DNA of 33,914 nt. Source: a virus. The position numbers were made by a program, and so were the translations under genes. The notes under the pieces were generated by a model. It searched no databases, was not told the DNA's origin, and saw nothing but the letters and a program-made list of their open reading frames with translations. Of this stretch, positions 8,332-17,199 are shown in pieces (position 1 is the first letter of the stretch; every line of letters starts with the position of its first letter). The stretch spans positions 1 through 33,914 of the IMG/VR virus record IMGVR_UViG_3300045912_000395. One strand, written 5' to 3'.

Positions 8332-8839
8332 GAATCGCCACCCCCTGGTCCGATGCCCACCTGTTCACGTGACGCCAGACACTCCGCTCGTTCTCCCACC
8401 GATCCGCGTTGCGGCGACAGCCCGCAGGCGCATCGCCGTCGCAGTCCGGCGCGTCAGTCATGTCCGAGCCAAACACGTGGATCGTCCGGGAGCCGAGCAG
8501 CACCGCAATGACGGCGGCCGTTGTCGCGGTGTAGGTCCGCCATCCACGGGCCTTCGCCTCGTACATCCCGGCCAGCTTGACTCGATGCAGCCCCAGCTCT
8601 CTCGCGTGGCCGTGACGCGAGATGGAATCCACCGCGTCGTGCGTGGTGATCAGGACCGGCCGGTAGCCGGGCTGGTGCTGCTCGAACACGGCGGCATCGA
8701 GAAACGCCCAGCAATCCAGCACCTGCCCGCGCGATCGACGCAGGATCAGCGGGGCGCGATTCACGCCGATGGTCAGACCGAACCCGCCCACCGGCGAGCG
8801 GAGCAGGGACGGGCCGGGACAATAGATCGCCGCGATCAT
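8318..8839 (-). CDS. DUF115/glycosyltransferase-like Rossmann protein (moron in head genes)
   Basis: 173 residues. It starts IAAIYCPGPSLL (a glycine-rich 'GPGPSL'-type loop after a beta strand), then LTIGVNRAPL, TATTAAVIAVLLGSRTIHVFGSDM and a C-terminal RWENERSVWRHV helix. This layout resembles DUF115 and sialyltransferase-fold proteins that bind nucleotide-sugar or pterin-like ligands. It is not a usual head gene, yet it lies between the major capsid protein and the head-tail adaptor. ATG 8839 has no visible Shine-Dalgarno and follows a hairpin with T residues. Possible roles are modification of virion or host glycans. Function is inferred. Confidence 0.55.
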   Translation of the reverse strand: MIAAIYCPGPSLLRSPVGGFGLTIGVNRAPLILRRSRGQVLDCWAFLDAAVFEQHQPGYRPVLITTHDAVDSISRHGHARELGLHRVKLAGMYEAKARGWRTYTATTAAVIAVLLGSRTIHVFGSDMTDAPDCDGDAPAGCRRNADRWENERSVWRHVNRWASDQGVAIHGVA

Positions 8840-8840
8840 G

Positions 8841-8873
8841 AAAAGACGTGACGCGCCCCTTCGGACGCGCCAC
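8841..8873 (-). terminator. Possible weak terminator/attenuator after the capsid gene
   Basis: An 8-bp stem with one G-U pair (8873-8866 with 8855-8848 on the minus strand), loop of 10 nt, followed by GTC and TTTT at 8844-8841. It sits 7 bases after the capsid stop (8880) and just before the ATG of the next gene. It could lower downstream transcription or protect the capsid mRNA 3' end. The stem is short and the T-run brief, so this is a tentative call. Confidence 0.35.
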
Positions 8874-8879
8874 GCCGGG

Positions 8880-9833
8880 TTACGAGAGCGTGACCCGCGC
8901 GGACTTCTGCCAGAATCCCGGCGCGAGTGCCCGGATCGACTTGAGCCCGAACAGGTGTCGGTCGTTCTTCAGCTCCTCGTCGCTGCCGGCGCCGAGGTAC
9001 TGCGTCTCCAGGTCGATCTCGACCTGGTGAATGAAGGGCTTGGTCGCCCCGTCCGTGATGCTCACCACGATCTGCGAGTTCGTCGCCAGCGTCGTCAGCC
9101 GGGGCTCGAACGTCGAGGTGATGCTGATCCCGCCGGAAAGCAGACCCATCACCGGGTTGGTCGCACCTCCCACGAGGTTGAGCGACGATGTCGCCTGCTG
9201 GATTGCGGCCCAGATCGGCGCGGTCGGAGCCAGCACGTGGAATGACCTCGCGCTTCCGTTGATCGGATCGCCCTTGTCGTCCACCAGCCCGTACATGTAC
9301 CCGATCGTTTCCAGCAGGACGTTGGCCATCTCCGTGGCCGTCGGAGCCGTCGGCGTGACGACATTCGCCGAGGGAACCTGCGTCGCGGTGAGCGCGTTCA
9401 ACTGTGTGCCGCTGGAACCCTCGGAGTGCGTCGCGGAGAAAAAGGTCTGCCCGTCGTAGCATGTCGGGTTCGCATTGATGAGCGCGGCGAGAAGTGCGTT
9501 GGGGTGATCCGCCGCCTTCTGCGCCATGTCCGCGATCCTCATGCGAATCTGGCCGGTCTTGTCCCGGCGCAGGTCGTCGAGCTGGATCGCCAGCGTGTCC
9601 TCGTACTTCTTGTTCGCGACCGTCAAGGTGAAACGGTTGAGCGTCCCCTCGTTTCGGCCGCCGACCCACTCGCGCATGCCCGACGACATGCCGAGCCAGG
9701 CGTACTCCTCGATCGCGCGATCGGAATCGACGCGAAACGAGAGCATGTCAGCCCATGCTCCGGCCCGCGCCTGCTCGTAGACCGGATAGAAGCCGGCCAC
9801 GAGATCGCGGCTGTCAAGAAATGTGTATGCCAT
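8880..9833 (-). CDS. Major capsid protein, Mu gpT type
   Basis: 317 residues. The segment EEYAWLGMSSGMREWVGGRN (about 42-61), then TLTVANKKYEDTLAIQLDDLRRDKTGQIRMRIADMAQKA, matches the pattern of Mu-like major head subunit gpT; 'THSEGSSGTQLNALT' is also characteristic. The C-terminal part carries typical capsid strands (QIVVSITDGATKPFIHQVEIDL). The ATG at 9833 follows a strong AGGGGGAGAG site. It lies after the protease and decoration genes, as usual. The combination with a lambda-type portal and terminase shows mosaic ancestry. Confidence 0.85.
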   Translation of the reverse strand: MAYTFLDSRDLVAGFYPVYEQARAGAWADMLSFRVDSDRAIEEYAWLGMSSGMREWVGGRNEGTLNRFTLTVANKKYEDTLAIQLDDLRRDKTGQIRMRIADMAQKAADHPNALLAALINANPTCYDGQTFFSATHSEGSSGTQLNALTATQVPSANVVTPTAPTATEMANVLLETIGYMYGLVDDKGDPINGSARSFHVLAPTAPIWAAIQQATSSLNLVGGATNPVMGLLSGGISITSTFEPRLTTLATNSQIVVSITDGATKPFIHQVEIDLETQYLGAGSDEELKNDRHLFGLKSIRALAPGFWQKSARVTLS

Positions 9834-9866
9834 CTCTCCCCCTGAATGTGTGATGTGAAATCTGGA

Positions 9867-10286
9867 CTAGATCGACCGCAGCCAGGTCGCCTCGAAGTAG
9901 ACCTCGCAGGTCGTGCCGCTGACCCAGCGTGCGACCTTGCCGATCTGCATTCCGCCGGAAGCCGTGAGCGTGAAATCGTTGCCGGTCGTCGCGTAAACGG
10001 GATCGTTCACGTTCCCGATGCCGCTGACGCCCGTGACGCTCAGCACCACGATGCCGCGACTCCGGACCCGGATGACGGTCTTGCTTGCGGTGCCCGCCGA
10101 CTCCTCGGCGAAACCCGCGAACCCGTTCGTGGTATCCGCCACGTTGAGCTGACGCGCGTTCCCGCTGCTCAGCGAAAGTGCGCTTCCCTCGTATGCGGGC
10201 GTGAGGGGTGAAATCGGAAAGTCGGTGAAGATCGGCTCGACGTTCGCCTTGAAAACGCGAGGACTGTCTGCTGTGAGCTGTGGCAT
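9867..10286 (-). CDS. Capsid decoration (cement) protein, DUF2190-like
   Basis: 139 residues. The C-terminal half (RSRGIVVLSVTGVSG..., NDPVYATTGNDFTLTASGG, GKVARWVSGTTCEVYFEA) has the recurring pattern of DUF2190-type phage proteins, small beta-barrel trimers that stabilise capsids. The gene is directly upstream of the major capsid gene, and a strong GGGGGG ribosome site precedes ATG 10286. A head-fibre or scaffold-like role cannot be excluded. Confidence 0.65.
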   Translation of the reverse strand: MPQLTADSPRVFKANVEPIFTDFPISPLTPAYEGSALSLSSGNARQLNVADTTNGFAGFAEESAGTASKTVIRVRSRGIVVLSVTGVSGIGNVNDPVYATTGNDFTLTASGGMQIGKVARWVSGTTCEVYFEATWLRSI

Positions 10287-10321
10287 GTTCCCCCCCGGGA
10301 ATCAGTTGTTGGTGATGTGTC

Positions 10322-11644
10322 TCAGCGTGCGACATGCACGCGGAGCCTGCCGGTCATTTCCGCGACGCGGAAGCCGACGTAGTTTTCCTTCGACGAGAAG
10401 GACTTTCGCGCCTCCCCGTCGTGATCCCATTCCCACTCGGCACGCGCCTTTGGGTCGGACTCGTCGGGACCGGCGTCCGCATCGACGCTGATCGTTGGTG
10501 CGGCCAGCGGCAGCGCTGCCTGCGGCTCTGCGGGATTGACGTGCTGCACGGGAGTCTCCCTGCGTGACATCCTGGCGCGAAGAACGTCGGCAAACGCGGC
10601 CTTCGCGGACAGCACATCCGCGCCCTTGCCGGCCTGCTGTAACGCAAAACCCGGATCGTCCGGGAACTCCGCCGCGAGCGCGGCCAGCGTCTGACGCACC
10701 TGCGCCGCGCCGTCAGAGAGTCCGCGCCCGTAGGCGTCGGCACGAATCGCGCCGATCGGCGCGGAGTCCGGATTGTCCTCGATGTACTTCTCGATCTGTT
10801 CGTTGGTCATCTTGATTACGGCGCTGATCGCGTCGTCCCATGTGGTGACAAAATCAACGAGACCGTTCGAAACGGCCTCGCTCCCGATGAACACGCGCCC
10901 ATCGGCCAGTTCGTTCAACTCTGATTCGCCGAGCCTCCGGCCCTCCATCACGGCATCGAGGAAGTGGGCGTTGAGCGCGTCCACCTCGCGGCGGAACTCG
11001 GCGAGGTGCTCCGGCAGAACCTCGATGCCGTCGGAACCCGCGCCCTTGTAAGCGCCCGTCGAGACGAGATAGGGCACGATCCCGGCGTTGGCGTGCTGCT
11101 GCGAGGTGTCGTAGAGCAGCATCATCGTGCCGATGCTGCCAACCACGGCGGTCGCGTTGACGTGAATCTCCCTGCACTGCGACGCGACCCAGTAGGCCGC
11201 GCTGCAGCAGCAGTCCGAGACATAGGCCACGACCGGCTTGGAGCGGTTCGCCTCGGCAACGTCGTCGGCCAGCTCCTGCGTCCCCGCGCACGTCCCACCC
11301 GGCGAGTCGATGTGAAGCAGGATCGCGTTGACCGCAGGGTCTCCTCCAGCCGCGCGAATCGCGCGACGCACGTTCACAGTGGAGCAGCCGCCGAAGCTGC
11401 TCTCACCCTTTGTCATGTACCCCTCGATCCGGATGACCGCGACGCCGTCCTGGAGCTGGTAGGGCGGCCGGCCCTGCGCCGCGCCGGATGACGGAAGCGG
11501 GGAGAGTGTGCCGGACATCAGTGCGCCCCATGCCTGCGCGAACCACGAGGGACGCACCGACCAGGCGCCAAAGTGCTGCGCCGCGCAGGCCGGATTAGCC
11601 GCCGCCAGCAGGTGAATCCGGTCCTTCGGTTTCTTCTTCGCCAT
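10322..11644 (-). CDS. S49-family capsid maturation protease with C-terminal scaffold-like tail
   Basis: 440 residues. The region 65-270 is a SppA/ClpP-like S49 peptidase: HIDSPGG at about 111-117, the nucleophile in CCCSAAYW (Ser148), and the general base in GAYKGAG (Lys200), giving a Ser/Lys dyad. From about 280 on the chain is helical and charged, then Pro/Ala-rich, as in lambda gpC-type proteins where an internal scaffold domain follows the protease. ATG 11644 has AGGAGGGG upstream and overlaps the portal gene by 50 bases. It would cleave scaffold during head maturation. Confidence 0.85.
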   Translation of the reverse strand: MAKKKPKDRIHLLAAANPACAAQHFGAWSVRPSWFAQAWGALMSGTLSPLPSSGAAQGRPPYQLQDGVAVIRIEGYMTKGESSFGGCSTVNVRRAIRAAGGDPAVNAILLHIDSPGGTCAGTQELADDVAEANRSKPVVAYVSDCCCSAAYWVASQCREIHVNATAVVGSIGTMMLLYDTSQQHANAGIVPYLVSTGAYKGAGSDGIEVLPEHLAEFRREVDALNAHFLDAVMEGRRLGESELNELADGRVFIGSEAVSNGLVDFVTTWDDAISAVIKMTNEQIEKYIEDNPDSAPIGAIRADAYGRGLSDGAAQVRQTLAALAAEFPDDPGFALQQAGKGADVLSAKAAFADVLRARMSRRETPVQHVNPAEPQAALPLAAPTISVDADAGPDESDPKARAEWEWDHDGEARKSFSSKENYVGFRVAEMTGRLRVHVAR

Positions 11645-13043
11645 CCGCCCCTCCTGTCAATCCGTGCGATTCCATCAGTTTCCGATCCTGCTCGTTCCGC
11701 CGGCACAACTCGCCGAAGTCGTAACCCCGCTCCATCGCAATGTTCGAGCGGGCGTCGATCCCGAACTCCGTCGCCCGGATCGCGGCGTCGATCTCCTTCG
11801 TCGGGTCCACCCAGGGCTTGCCCTGCGGAATCCATTCGTGCGCCAGGTGATTCGGCGGGATCGAATCGCCAAACAATCCGTCATTCACCCATTTCGAGAC
11901 GGCCCATCGGTAGACGCGCGAGACAAAGTTCTCCGCAAAGTTCGCCTGCTCCATCTCGGCGGTCTGGTTCGCCTGCAATCTCGCGGCCCGGCTGCTGCTG
12001 TAGTTCGCGCGGGAGAAGTCGAGCAAGACCTGCTCGATGGTCAGGCCGAGCTTGAGTCCGACAAACCGGCTGAACGCGACGATCGCATCGGGGAAGCTCT
12101 GCCCCGGCTGCTCCGGCTTGATCTGCACGACGTCCTCGCCCGGCTCAAGGTACTGGATGCTGCCGGGCTCAAGGTTGATCGTGGCCTGCGGACGACCGGC
12201 CGAGTTTGTCGTGCGGCCCAGTCCGGACAGGAGCTTCTCCGAGTTGTTCCGCTTGATGACCAGCGAGAAATACGCGGCAGTCCGCGCACTGATGACCGTG
12301 CCCTCCAGGTAGCCCTGGATGTAGTCGAAAAGCTCGAAGCACTGCGAGAACACCGGGACTCCGCGAACCTCGGAGAGTCCGCCGAGCCGCGCGAGGAACG
12401 CCATGTTGCGGGACGCGACTCGCGTGTACGTCGCGCGATTCCTCTCGTCGATCGTGCGCACGAAATACGCGCGCGGCCCGTTCACCGGGTTCAGCTCGAC
12501 GCCGTCCACCGACATCCCGCCTGCGTGCTGACCGGGCGGAGACTTGATCTGGTCGCCCTCGATGCACTGCAGCATCGGACCGCCACGGTCCACCAGTACC
12601 ACGCCAACGTCGCCGTCGCGGAGCAACGCCCGGTACACCTGCTGCTGCATCTGCTGGAAGCTGAACACCCCGCGCACGTCGCATCGACGCTTCCATTGAT
12701 TCCACAGTTCGCGGGCTCGTGCGTCGAATCGCTCGTCCCCAGTCCTCGGCTCGACCCGGATTTCCGTGCCGACGACATTCTCCACCGCGCGATCGAGCGT
12801 GGCCGACGCCAGCGCGTTGTTTCGATCAAGGTTGCGGGATCGATCCCGCATCGACTCCAGTGACATCGACGTCGGCAGCCGTGTGCCGGTGATCTGCGTC
12901 GAATGTGGCCAGACCACACCGCTGTTGCGGGTGCGGATCGCGCCGCGATAGCCGTTCATCGCCTCGCGGTACGCCATGCGTTGAGCCGCCCACCTCGGCG
13001 ACAGCCACTCGATGAACTGGTCGAGCCTTCCCGTGTCGCTCAT
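11595..13043 (-). CDS. Portal protein, lambda gpB type
   Basis: 482 residues from ATG 13043, which overlaps the TGA of the gpW-like gene (ATGA). Typical features: a helical N-terminus with YREAMNGYRGAIRTR, RDRSRNLDRNNALASATLDRAVENVVG (residues 62-88 approximately), QQVYRALLRDGDVGVVLV, and the C-terminal SRANYSSSRAARLQ segment shared by lambda-like portals. It forms the dodecameric DNA entry ring. The frame is open upstream but there it only shadows the gpW and terminase genes. The C-terminus is acidic and Gly-rich and overlaps the protease start. Confidence 0.85.
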   Translation of the reverse strand: MSDTGRLDQFIEWLSPRWAAQRMAYREAMNGYRGAIRTRNSGVVWPHSTQITGTRLPTSMSLESMRDRSRNLDRNNALASATLDRAVENVVGTEIRVEPRTGDERFDARARELWNQWKRRCDVRGVFSFQQMQQQVYRALLRDGDVGVVLVDRGGPMLQCIEGDQIKSPPGQHAGGMSVDGVELNPVNGPRAYFVRTIDERNRATYTRVASRNMAFLARLGGLSEVRGVPVFSQCFELFDYIQGYLEGTVISARTAAYFSLVIKRNNSEKLLSGLGRTTNSAGRPQATINLEPGSIQYLEPGEDVVQIKPEQPGQSFPDAIVAFSRFVGLKLGLTIEQVLLDFSRANYSSSRAARLQANQTAEMEQANFAENFVSRVYRWAVSKWVNDGLFGDSIPPNHLAHEWIPQGKPWVDPTKEIDAAIRATEFGIDARSNIAMERGYDFGELCRRNEQDRKLMESHGLTGGADGEEETEGPDSPAGGG

Positions 13044-13291
13044 CGCGCCTCGCCGAATGAAATCAGTGCGATTCCGGTCGCCGCGTCGGCCCCGGACTCC
13101 GCCGCTGTCCTGGACTCCAGCCACGTGATCGCCTTCATGAGCTGGTCGATCGGAGGAATCGCCACGCTCCGGCCGTTGATCGTGATCGTTGTTCCCACCG
13201 CGCCAGTCGCCAGCGCGTGCCGGTAAAGCTTCAACAACTCGGCATCCGTGAGCGTCGGCAGTGCCGCGATGTCTGCACTGGTGATCGCCAT
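13040..13291 (-). CDS. gpW-like head-tail joining protein
   Basis: 83 residues. The pattern LPTLTDAELLKLYRHALATG, then TITINGRSVAIPPIDQLMKAITWLE matches the small lambda gpW-like family, with an N-terminal helix, a beta hairpin and a second helix. It is encoded between terminase and portal exactly as in lambda. The stop of this gene and the portal ATG overlap (ATGA), and its own start overlaps the TGA of the terminase gene by one base. Confidence 0.75.
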   Translation of the reverse strand: MAITSADIAALPTLTDAELLKLYRHALATGAVGTTITINGRSVAIPPIDQLMKAITWLESRTAAESGADAATGIALISFGEAR

Positions 13292-15048
13292 CAGTACCTC
13301 CGGAAACTCGTTGCGAATGTGCCGCGATGCTGCGGTCGAGGATGGACGGGATCGGCGGACTGCGAATCATCGGTCTCCGGCAGGTCCAGGTGATTCCAGC
13401 ACGCCACGCCGACCTGCATCGCCTCGCAGTCCAGCAGGTGGTTCGCAGCGCCGGAGTACTTCTTCTCCCACCTTCGGATCCCGGTCTTGGCGTCGAGAAT
13501 CTGCCGCTCGCTCACGAGCTGCGTGACGTACTGGTCGTCGCAGCCTGAGTGCGGAAGCCACCGCGTCTCGTCGGAGTCCTCGATCAGCTCGGACAGCCGC
13601 GACTTCGTGAGGAATGGATTGAGCTTGAGCACCGTCACGCCGTTCTCGATCACGGCTCTAACCATCGGGCCGTTGATCGGCGTCACGCCCTGCGCCGCGA
13701 CGATCCGCGTGGGCAGACGCTTGCAATACTCGAAGACCTCCGGCCGACGGTACTGCGCGTCCACGGCCACGATCACGGGCTCAACCTCGCCGGAAAAGAT
13801 CGCGCGATGCAGATCGTCGAACGTGCCGACGCGACCGTAGGAGTGGAGGCACGATCGAAAACCGTAGCCCCACGACCTCAGCACGTACCACAGGTGGTCC
13901 TGCTGCACGTCCACTGTCGCGAACAAGGCGATCGCCCAGCCAGGGATGTCGCCGGCGGGGCGCGACAGGCCGATCTTGCGACGAATCACGCCCGGCTCAC
14001 GCGCGCCAAGCTGAATCTCGAACGGCTCGGCCAGCCTGCTGTTGCGGAACGACATGGTGAGCGAGACGTCCCCGTCGGCGCGGATGAACTCCGCCGCCAT
14101 GTCGCTGAATGTCCGCCACGGACTGTAGAGCGAGGAGAGATGGAATCCGATCCTGCGGGATGGACCGCCGATCCCGACCCACCTTCCCCCGTCGAGCATC
14201 CGTATCTTGTCGCCGTCGGTCAGCCTCGCGCCGCATCCCGCGCACTCGTACCACGCGAGCCGCTGCGACTCGATGGTCTCCGCGAGCTTCGCCCTGCTCA
14301 TCCCGTCGGGCTTGTCCCATTTGACCTGCTGCCAGGTCAGCGGGGCGAATCTCCCGCATCTGGGGCAGGGCAGATGGAACGACCGCTTCTCGCCGCACGC
14401 CTCGTAATTCTGCCAGACCAGTCCGTCCCGCGTCGTCGGCGTCGAGACCCCGACAATGCGGCGTCGATGCAGGAATGTCGCGGTGCGCTCCCGTGCGAGC
14501 GAGACCGCGTCGGCCTCGCGGCCCGCGAACGGCGGAAACTTGTCCACCTCGTCCAGCAGAACGTACCGACAGGCACGCGAGGCGAGCGATTGCGGCGACC
14601 CCGCCCAGGCCATGAACACCGGCATGGTGTCCAGCCTGGTCACGCTCAGCGTGTTGTCGTGCGGGTCCGGAAGCAGGTGGTGGGGGAGTGAACCCTGCAG
14701 CAGCGGACGCAGACGCTCGCGCACATACTGCTCGCACGCGGACTCCGACGGCTTGACCACCAGCGCGGGGCCGGGATCATTGTCGATCCAGTACCCCAGC
14801 AGATTTTCCTGGATGGTCGATTTTCCGACCTGTGTTCCCGCAACGATCCAGATTTCCTCGACGCCCGGCTCGCGGATCGCGTCCATGATCCCGCGCGCGT
14901 ACGGTGTCCGGGCCAGCCGGTATTGTCCCGGCTCCGCGCTCCCGGACGGAATCACGCGGTTCTGCTCGGCCCATTCGCTCGGAAGGATTCGACGTGGAGG
15001 TCGCCAGGCATCCGCAACCCACTCATCGAGTTGATTCTGCCAGCTCAT
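13291..15048 (-). CDS. Terminase large subunit, lambda gpA family
   Basis: 585 residues, close to the family norm. The ATPase part shows Walker A VAGTQVGKST (69-78) and Walker B YVLLDEVD (162-169). A zinc-binding pair CPRC (228-231) and CAGC (269-272) sits between the ATPase and the nuclease part, as in gpA-type terminases. The C-terminal nuclease region includes VIVAVDAQYRR, with the candidate metal-binding Asp. It cuts concatemeric DNA and drives it into the prohead with the small subunit. ATG 15048 overlaps the small-subunit gene by 26 bases. Confidence 0.9.
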   Translation of the reverse strand: MSWQNQLDEWVADAWRPPRRILPSEWAEQNRVIPSGSAEPGQYRLARTPYARGIMDAIREPGVEEIWIVAGTQVGKSTIQENLLGYWIDNDPGPALVVKPSESACEQYVRERLRPLLQGSLPHHLLPDPHDNTLSVTRLDTMPVFMAWAGSPQSLASRACRYVLLDEVDKFPPFAGREADAVSLARERTATFLHRRRIVGVSTPTTRDGLVWQNYEACGEKRSFHLPCPRCGRFAPLTWQQVKWDKPDGMSRAKLAETIESQRLAWYECAGCGARLTDGDKIRMLDGGRWVGIGGPSRRIGFHLSSLYSPWRTFSDMAAEFIRADGDVSLTMSFRNSRLAEPFEIQLGAREPGVIRRKIGLSRPAGDIPGWAIALFATVDVQQDHLWYVLRSWGYGFRSCLHSYGRVGTFDDLHRAIFSGEVEPVIVAVDAQYRRPEVFEYCKRLPTRIVAAQGVTPINGPMVRAVIENGVTVLKLNPFLTKSRLSELIEDSDETRWLPHSGCDDQYVTQLVSERQILDAKTGIRRWEKKYSGAANHLLDCEAMQVGVACWNHLDLPETDDSQSADPVHPRPQHRGTFATSFRRY

Positions 15049-15529
15049 TCAGGACTTCGGCGATCCGGGACTCCAGAATCTCCTGCTGCTCCGCCGGCTC
15101 CCGTCCCATCAGGAGCGGCGACACGGACGCGGCCAGTCCGATCAGACGGTTCTTCGCCCGCGTGAAATGCTCGTTGATCATCACGCGGACCTGCGCGATC
15201 GGCACCAGCTCGCCCCGTTCTCTGGCGGTCTGCAGCTCGTACTTTTCCGCCAGCGCGTTTTCCTTCCGCAGCCGCGCGGCCTCAAGGCTCGGAGTCAGGA
15301 CGGCATCCGCGTTCACCCCGTTCTTGCCGCTGCGCTTGTTCTCGCGCATCCATGCAGTCACCTCTGCGACATCGAACCGCCTCTCCGCGCCAGTTCCGTC
15401 GTGCGGACATCCGCTCTTGACGTACTCCCGGAGGGTGCGTGGCGCGATGCTCAGTTCCTCGCAGAGCTGCTCCGCCGTCGTCCTGCGCCTTACGTTTCGA
15501 CCCGCATGACGCCGGTTTCGACGGTCCAC
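15023..15529 (-). CDS. Terminase small subunit, Nu1-like
   Basis: 168 residues from GTG 15529, chosen because GGGGAG lies 6 bases upstream and no ATG is available before the HTH. The HTH reads TTAEQLCEELSIAPRTLREYVKSGCP, a MerR/Nu1-type winged helix for DNA recognition. It is followed by a helical oligomerisation region (LEAARLRKENALAEKYELQTARERGELVP) typical of lambda Nu1-like proteins. The first 40 bases of the gene lie inside the end of the preceding fibre gene. Confidence 0.75.
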   Translation of the reverse strand: MDRRNRRHAGRNVRRRTTAEQLCEELSIAPRTLREYVKSGCPHDGTGAERRFDVAEVTAWMRENKRSGKNGVNADAVLTPSLEAARLRKENALAEKYELQTARERGELVPIAQVRVMINEHFTRAKNRLIGLAASVSPLLMGREPAEQQEILESRIAEVLNELAESTR

Positions 15530-17199
15530 ACGTTGCTCCCCAATGTTCCGCGAACCATGTAATCGTAGAGGCCCAGCGCGGCGGTCGAGAGCGCCGATGC
15601 CGTGATGCTCACGCGAAGCGTGCGCGACGCACCGGTGGCGGTGACCACGGAGACGGATCCCGTGACCGTCGAGTCGCCGGGGTTCCTGTTGTCCGCATTC
15701 TTGGTCGCGGTGAACGTCCACGACCACGTGCCCAGGTCGGCGGGCCACTCGCTCACACCGTCGTAGACGACGAGAAATGACCGGCTCGCCGCGCCGAACG
15801 AATCTCCCCGGATCACGGCGCGTCGGCCACGCTGCTGAGTCGGCGTGTGCGTAGGCTGCGGCTGTGTGAGAGTGCGACCTGCGTAGGTCCAGACCGCCTC
15901 GGCCGTCGCGCCACCGGCGGTACTGACCGCGGCGTCCAGGTTGTCCAGCTTGATCGCGCGAACCGCCGAGTACCCCTGCGCCCCCAGACCAGCCTGCACG
16001 TCTGGTGTCAGCGTGATCGTCCCGCTGGTCCTCGCCGCGACATAGTGACTTTCGCCGACAGCCAGGACCGCGGTCCCGCTCTGCTTCAGGTCCAGCGCAT
16101 TCGCCGTCGTCCCCGCGCTTGCATGGGTGCCGAGTACGGCCAGCGTGCCGGTGCCCACGGACTCGATCCCGATCGCAAACGCACCGGAGGCGGCAGCCGC
16201 ATGTACCATCGTCCCGGACACCACGCCACGCACGCTATCCGCACTCAGGCCCACCGGATGATAATTGCTGTTAGACACGCCGTGGGTCGACGTGATGACG
16301 CTTCGGTCCACCAGCATCGTCGCCGAGATGCACGACACTCCGATCGCACGATTGTTCCCCGACCAGCCCTCCAGCGAGACCTGACTTTCCCTCAGCACCA
16401 GAGACGCTGTCTGAGCACCCAGCCCGAGCATGTCGACCGCGCTGCGTCCGCACTGAAAGCGGCAACGGCTAAAGACGTGCGCGCCGGATACCGAGGCCAG
16501 GTCAATCCCGGCCTGAAGGGATTGGATCAGCACGTTGTCCCACGTCGTCCGCGCCGACGCATTGATGAAGGCAACCGATGCCGAACCAGATCCCGGAGAC
16601 CGCGTGTTCGCCAGGGTCAGATCCCGCACCGTCCAGTCGTTCCCGCCCGGCCCGACATCGGCGTCCAGTGTCAGAGTCACCGACCCGTCGTGCGTTATGA
16701 TCGTGCTTGGTCCGCATCCGCGCAGTGTCACGCCATCCAGTGCCGTTCCGTCCACCGCGCCAGAGTAGGTGCCGGGCGCGACGATGATATGCGCGCCGTC
16801 GCCCGATGCCGCGTCAATGGCACCCTGGATTGTCTGCTTCGCCGTCAGCCAGCCTTCACCGCTGTTGGCGTCATTGCCCACGGTTCGCACGTAGATCGGA
16901 TCGGCTCCGAAGATGGAGCGATACACGGCCGCGCCAATGTCGCCGAACACCAGCGACATGTGAACCGGGTTTGCGCTGGCGTGCGAGAACAGCAGGTGCA
17001 TTGCGGAGCAGTCCGCCTCCGCCGCAGTGTAACTGTAGACCCACTGCCCATTCCCTTTGTGGCTCAGTGTGCCGGAGACCGCGACTTGATTGCTGTTGTC
17101 AATCGAGATCAGCCCACTTACGCCGGAGGTGATGGCCGCGCCGCTCGTCGCGTCGATCATGCAGAAGCCGACATGTCCCGAGACGCCCCGGTCACGCAT
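15490..17199 (-). CDS. Right-handed beta-helix virion protein (tail fibre/spike-like)
   Basis: 569 residues from ATG 17199, with GGGG upstream and an 8-base overlap with the previous gene. Residues 1-100 are a beta domain seen on phage surface proteins (GHVGFCMIDATSGAAITSG). From about 110 a pectate-lyase-like parallel beta-helix begins: YVRTVGNDANSGEGWLTAKQTIQGAIDAASG, then IIVAPGTYSGAV and repeated short strands. The last ~130 residues (AVIRGDSFGAASRSFLV onward) look like a separate Ig-like domain. Likely binds or degrades host surface glycans. It lies upstream of the terminase genes rather than after the tail genes. Confidence 0.65.
   Translation of the reverse strand: MRDRGVSGHVGFCMIDATSGAAITSGVSGLISIDNSNQVAVSGTLSHKGNGQWVYSYTAAEADCSAMHLLFSHASANPVHMSLVFGDIGAAVYRSIFGADPIYVRTVGNDANSGEGWLTAKQTIQGAIDAASGDGAHIIVAPGTYSGAVDGTALDGVTLRGCGPSTIITHDGSVTLTLDADVGPGGNDWTVRDLTLANTRSPGSGSASVAFINASARTTWDNVLIQSLQAGIDLASVSGAHVFSRCRFQCGRSAVDMLGLGAQTASLVLRESQVSLEGWSGNNRAIGVSCISATMLVDRSVITSTHGVSNSNYHPVGLSADSVRGVVSGTMVHAAAASGAFAIGIESVGTGTLAVLGTHASAGTTANALDLKQSGTAVLAVGESHYVAARTSGTITLTPDVQAGLGAQGYSAVRAIKLDNLDAAVSTAGGATAEAVWTYAGRTLTQPQPTHTPTQQRGRRAVIRGDSFGAASRSFLVVYDGVSEWPADLGTWSWTFTATKNADNRNPGDSTVTGSVSVVTATGASRTLRVSITASALSTAALGLYDYMVRGTLGSNVWTVETGVMRVET

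Noticed and set aside
13044-13370. Upstream extension of the portal gene
   Set aside because: It only shadows the gpW-like and terminase genes. ATG 13043 has the ATGA overlap usual in this operon.
15530-15748. Longer small terminase start at 15748
   Set aside because: The added residues are Arg/His/Gly-rich antiframe noise over the fibre gene; GTG 15529 has a GGGGAG site.
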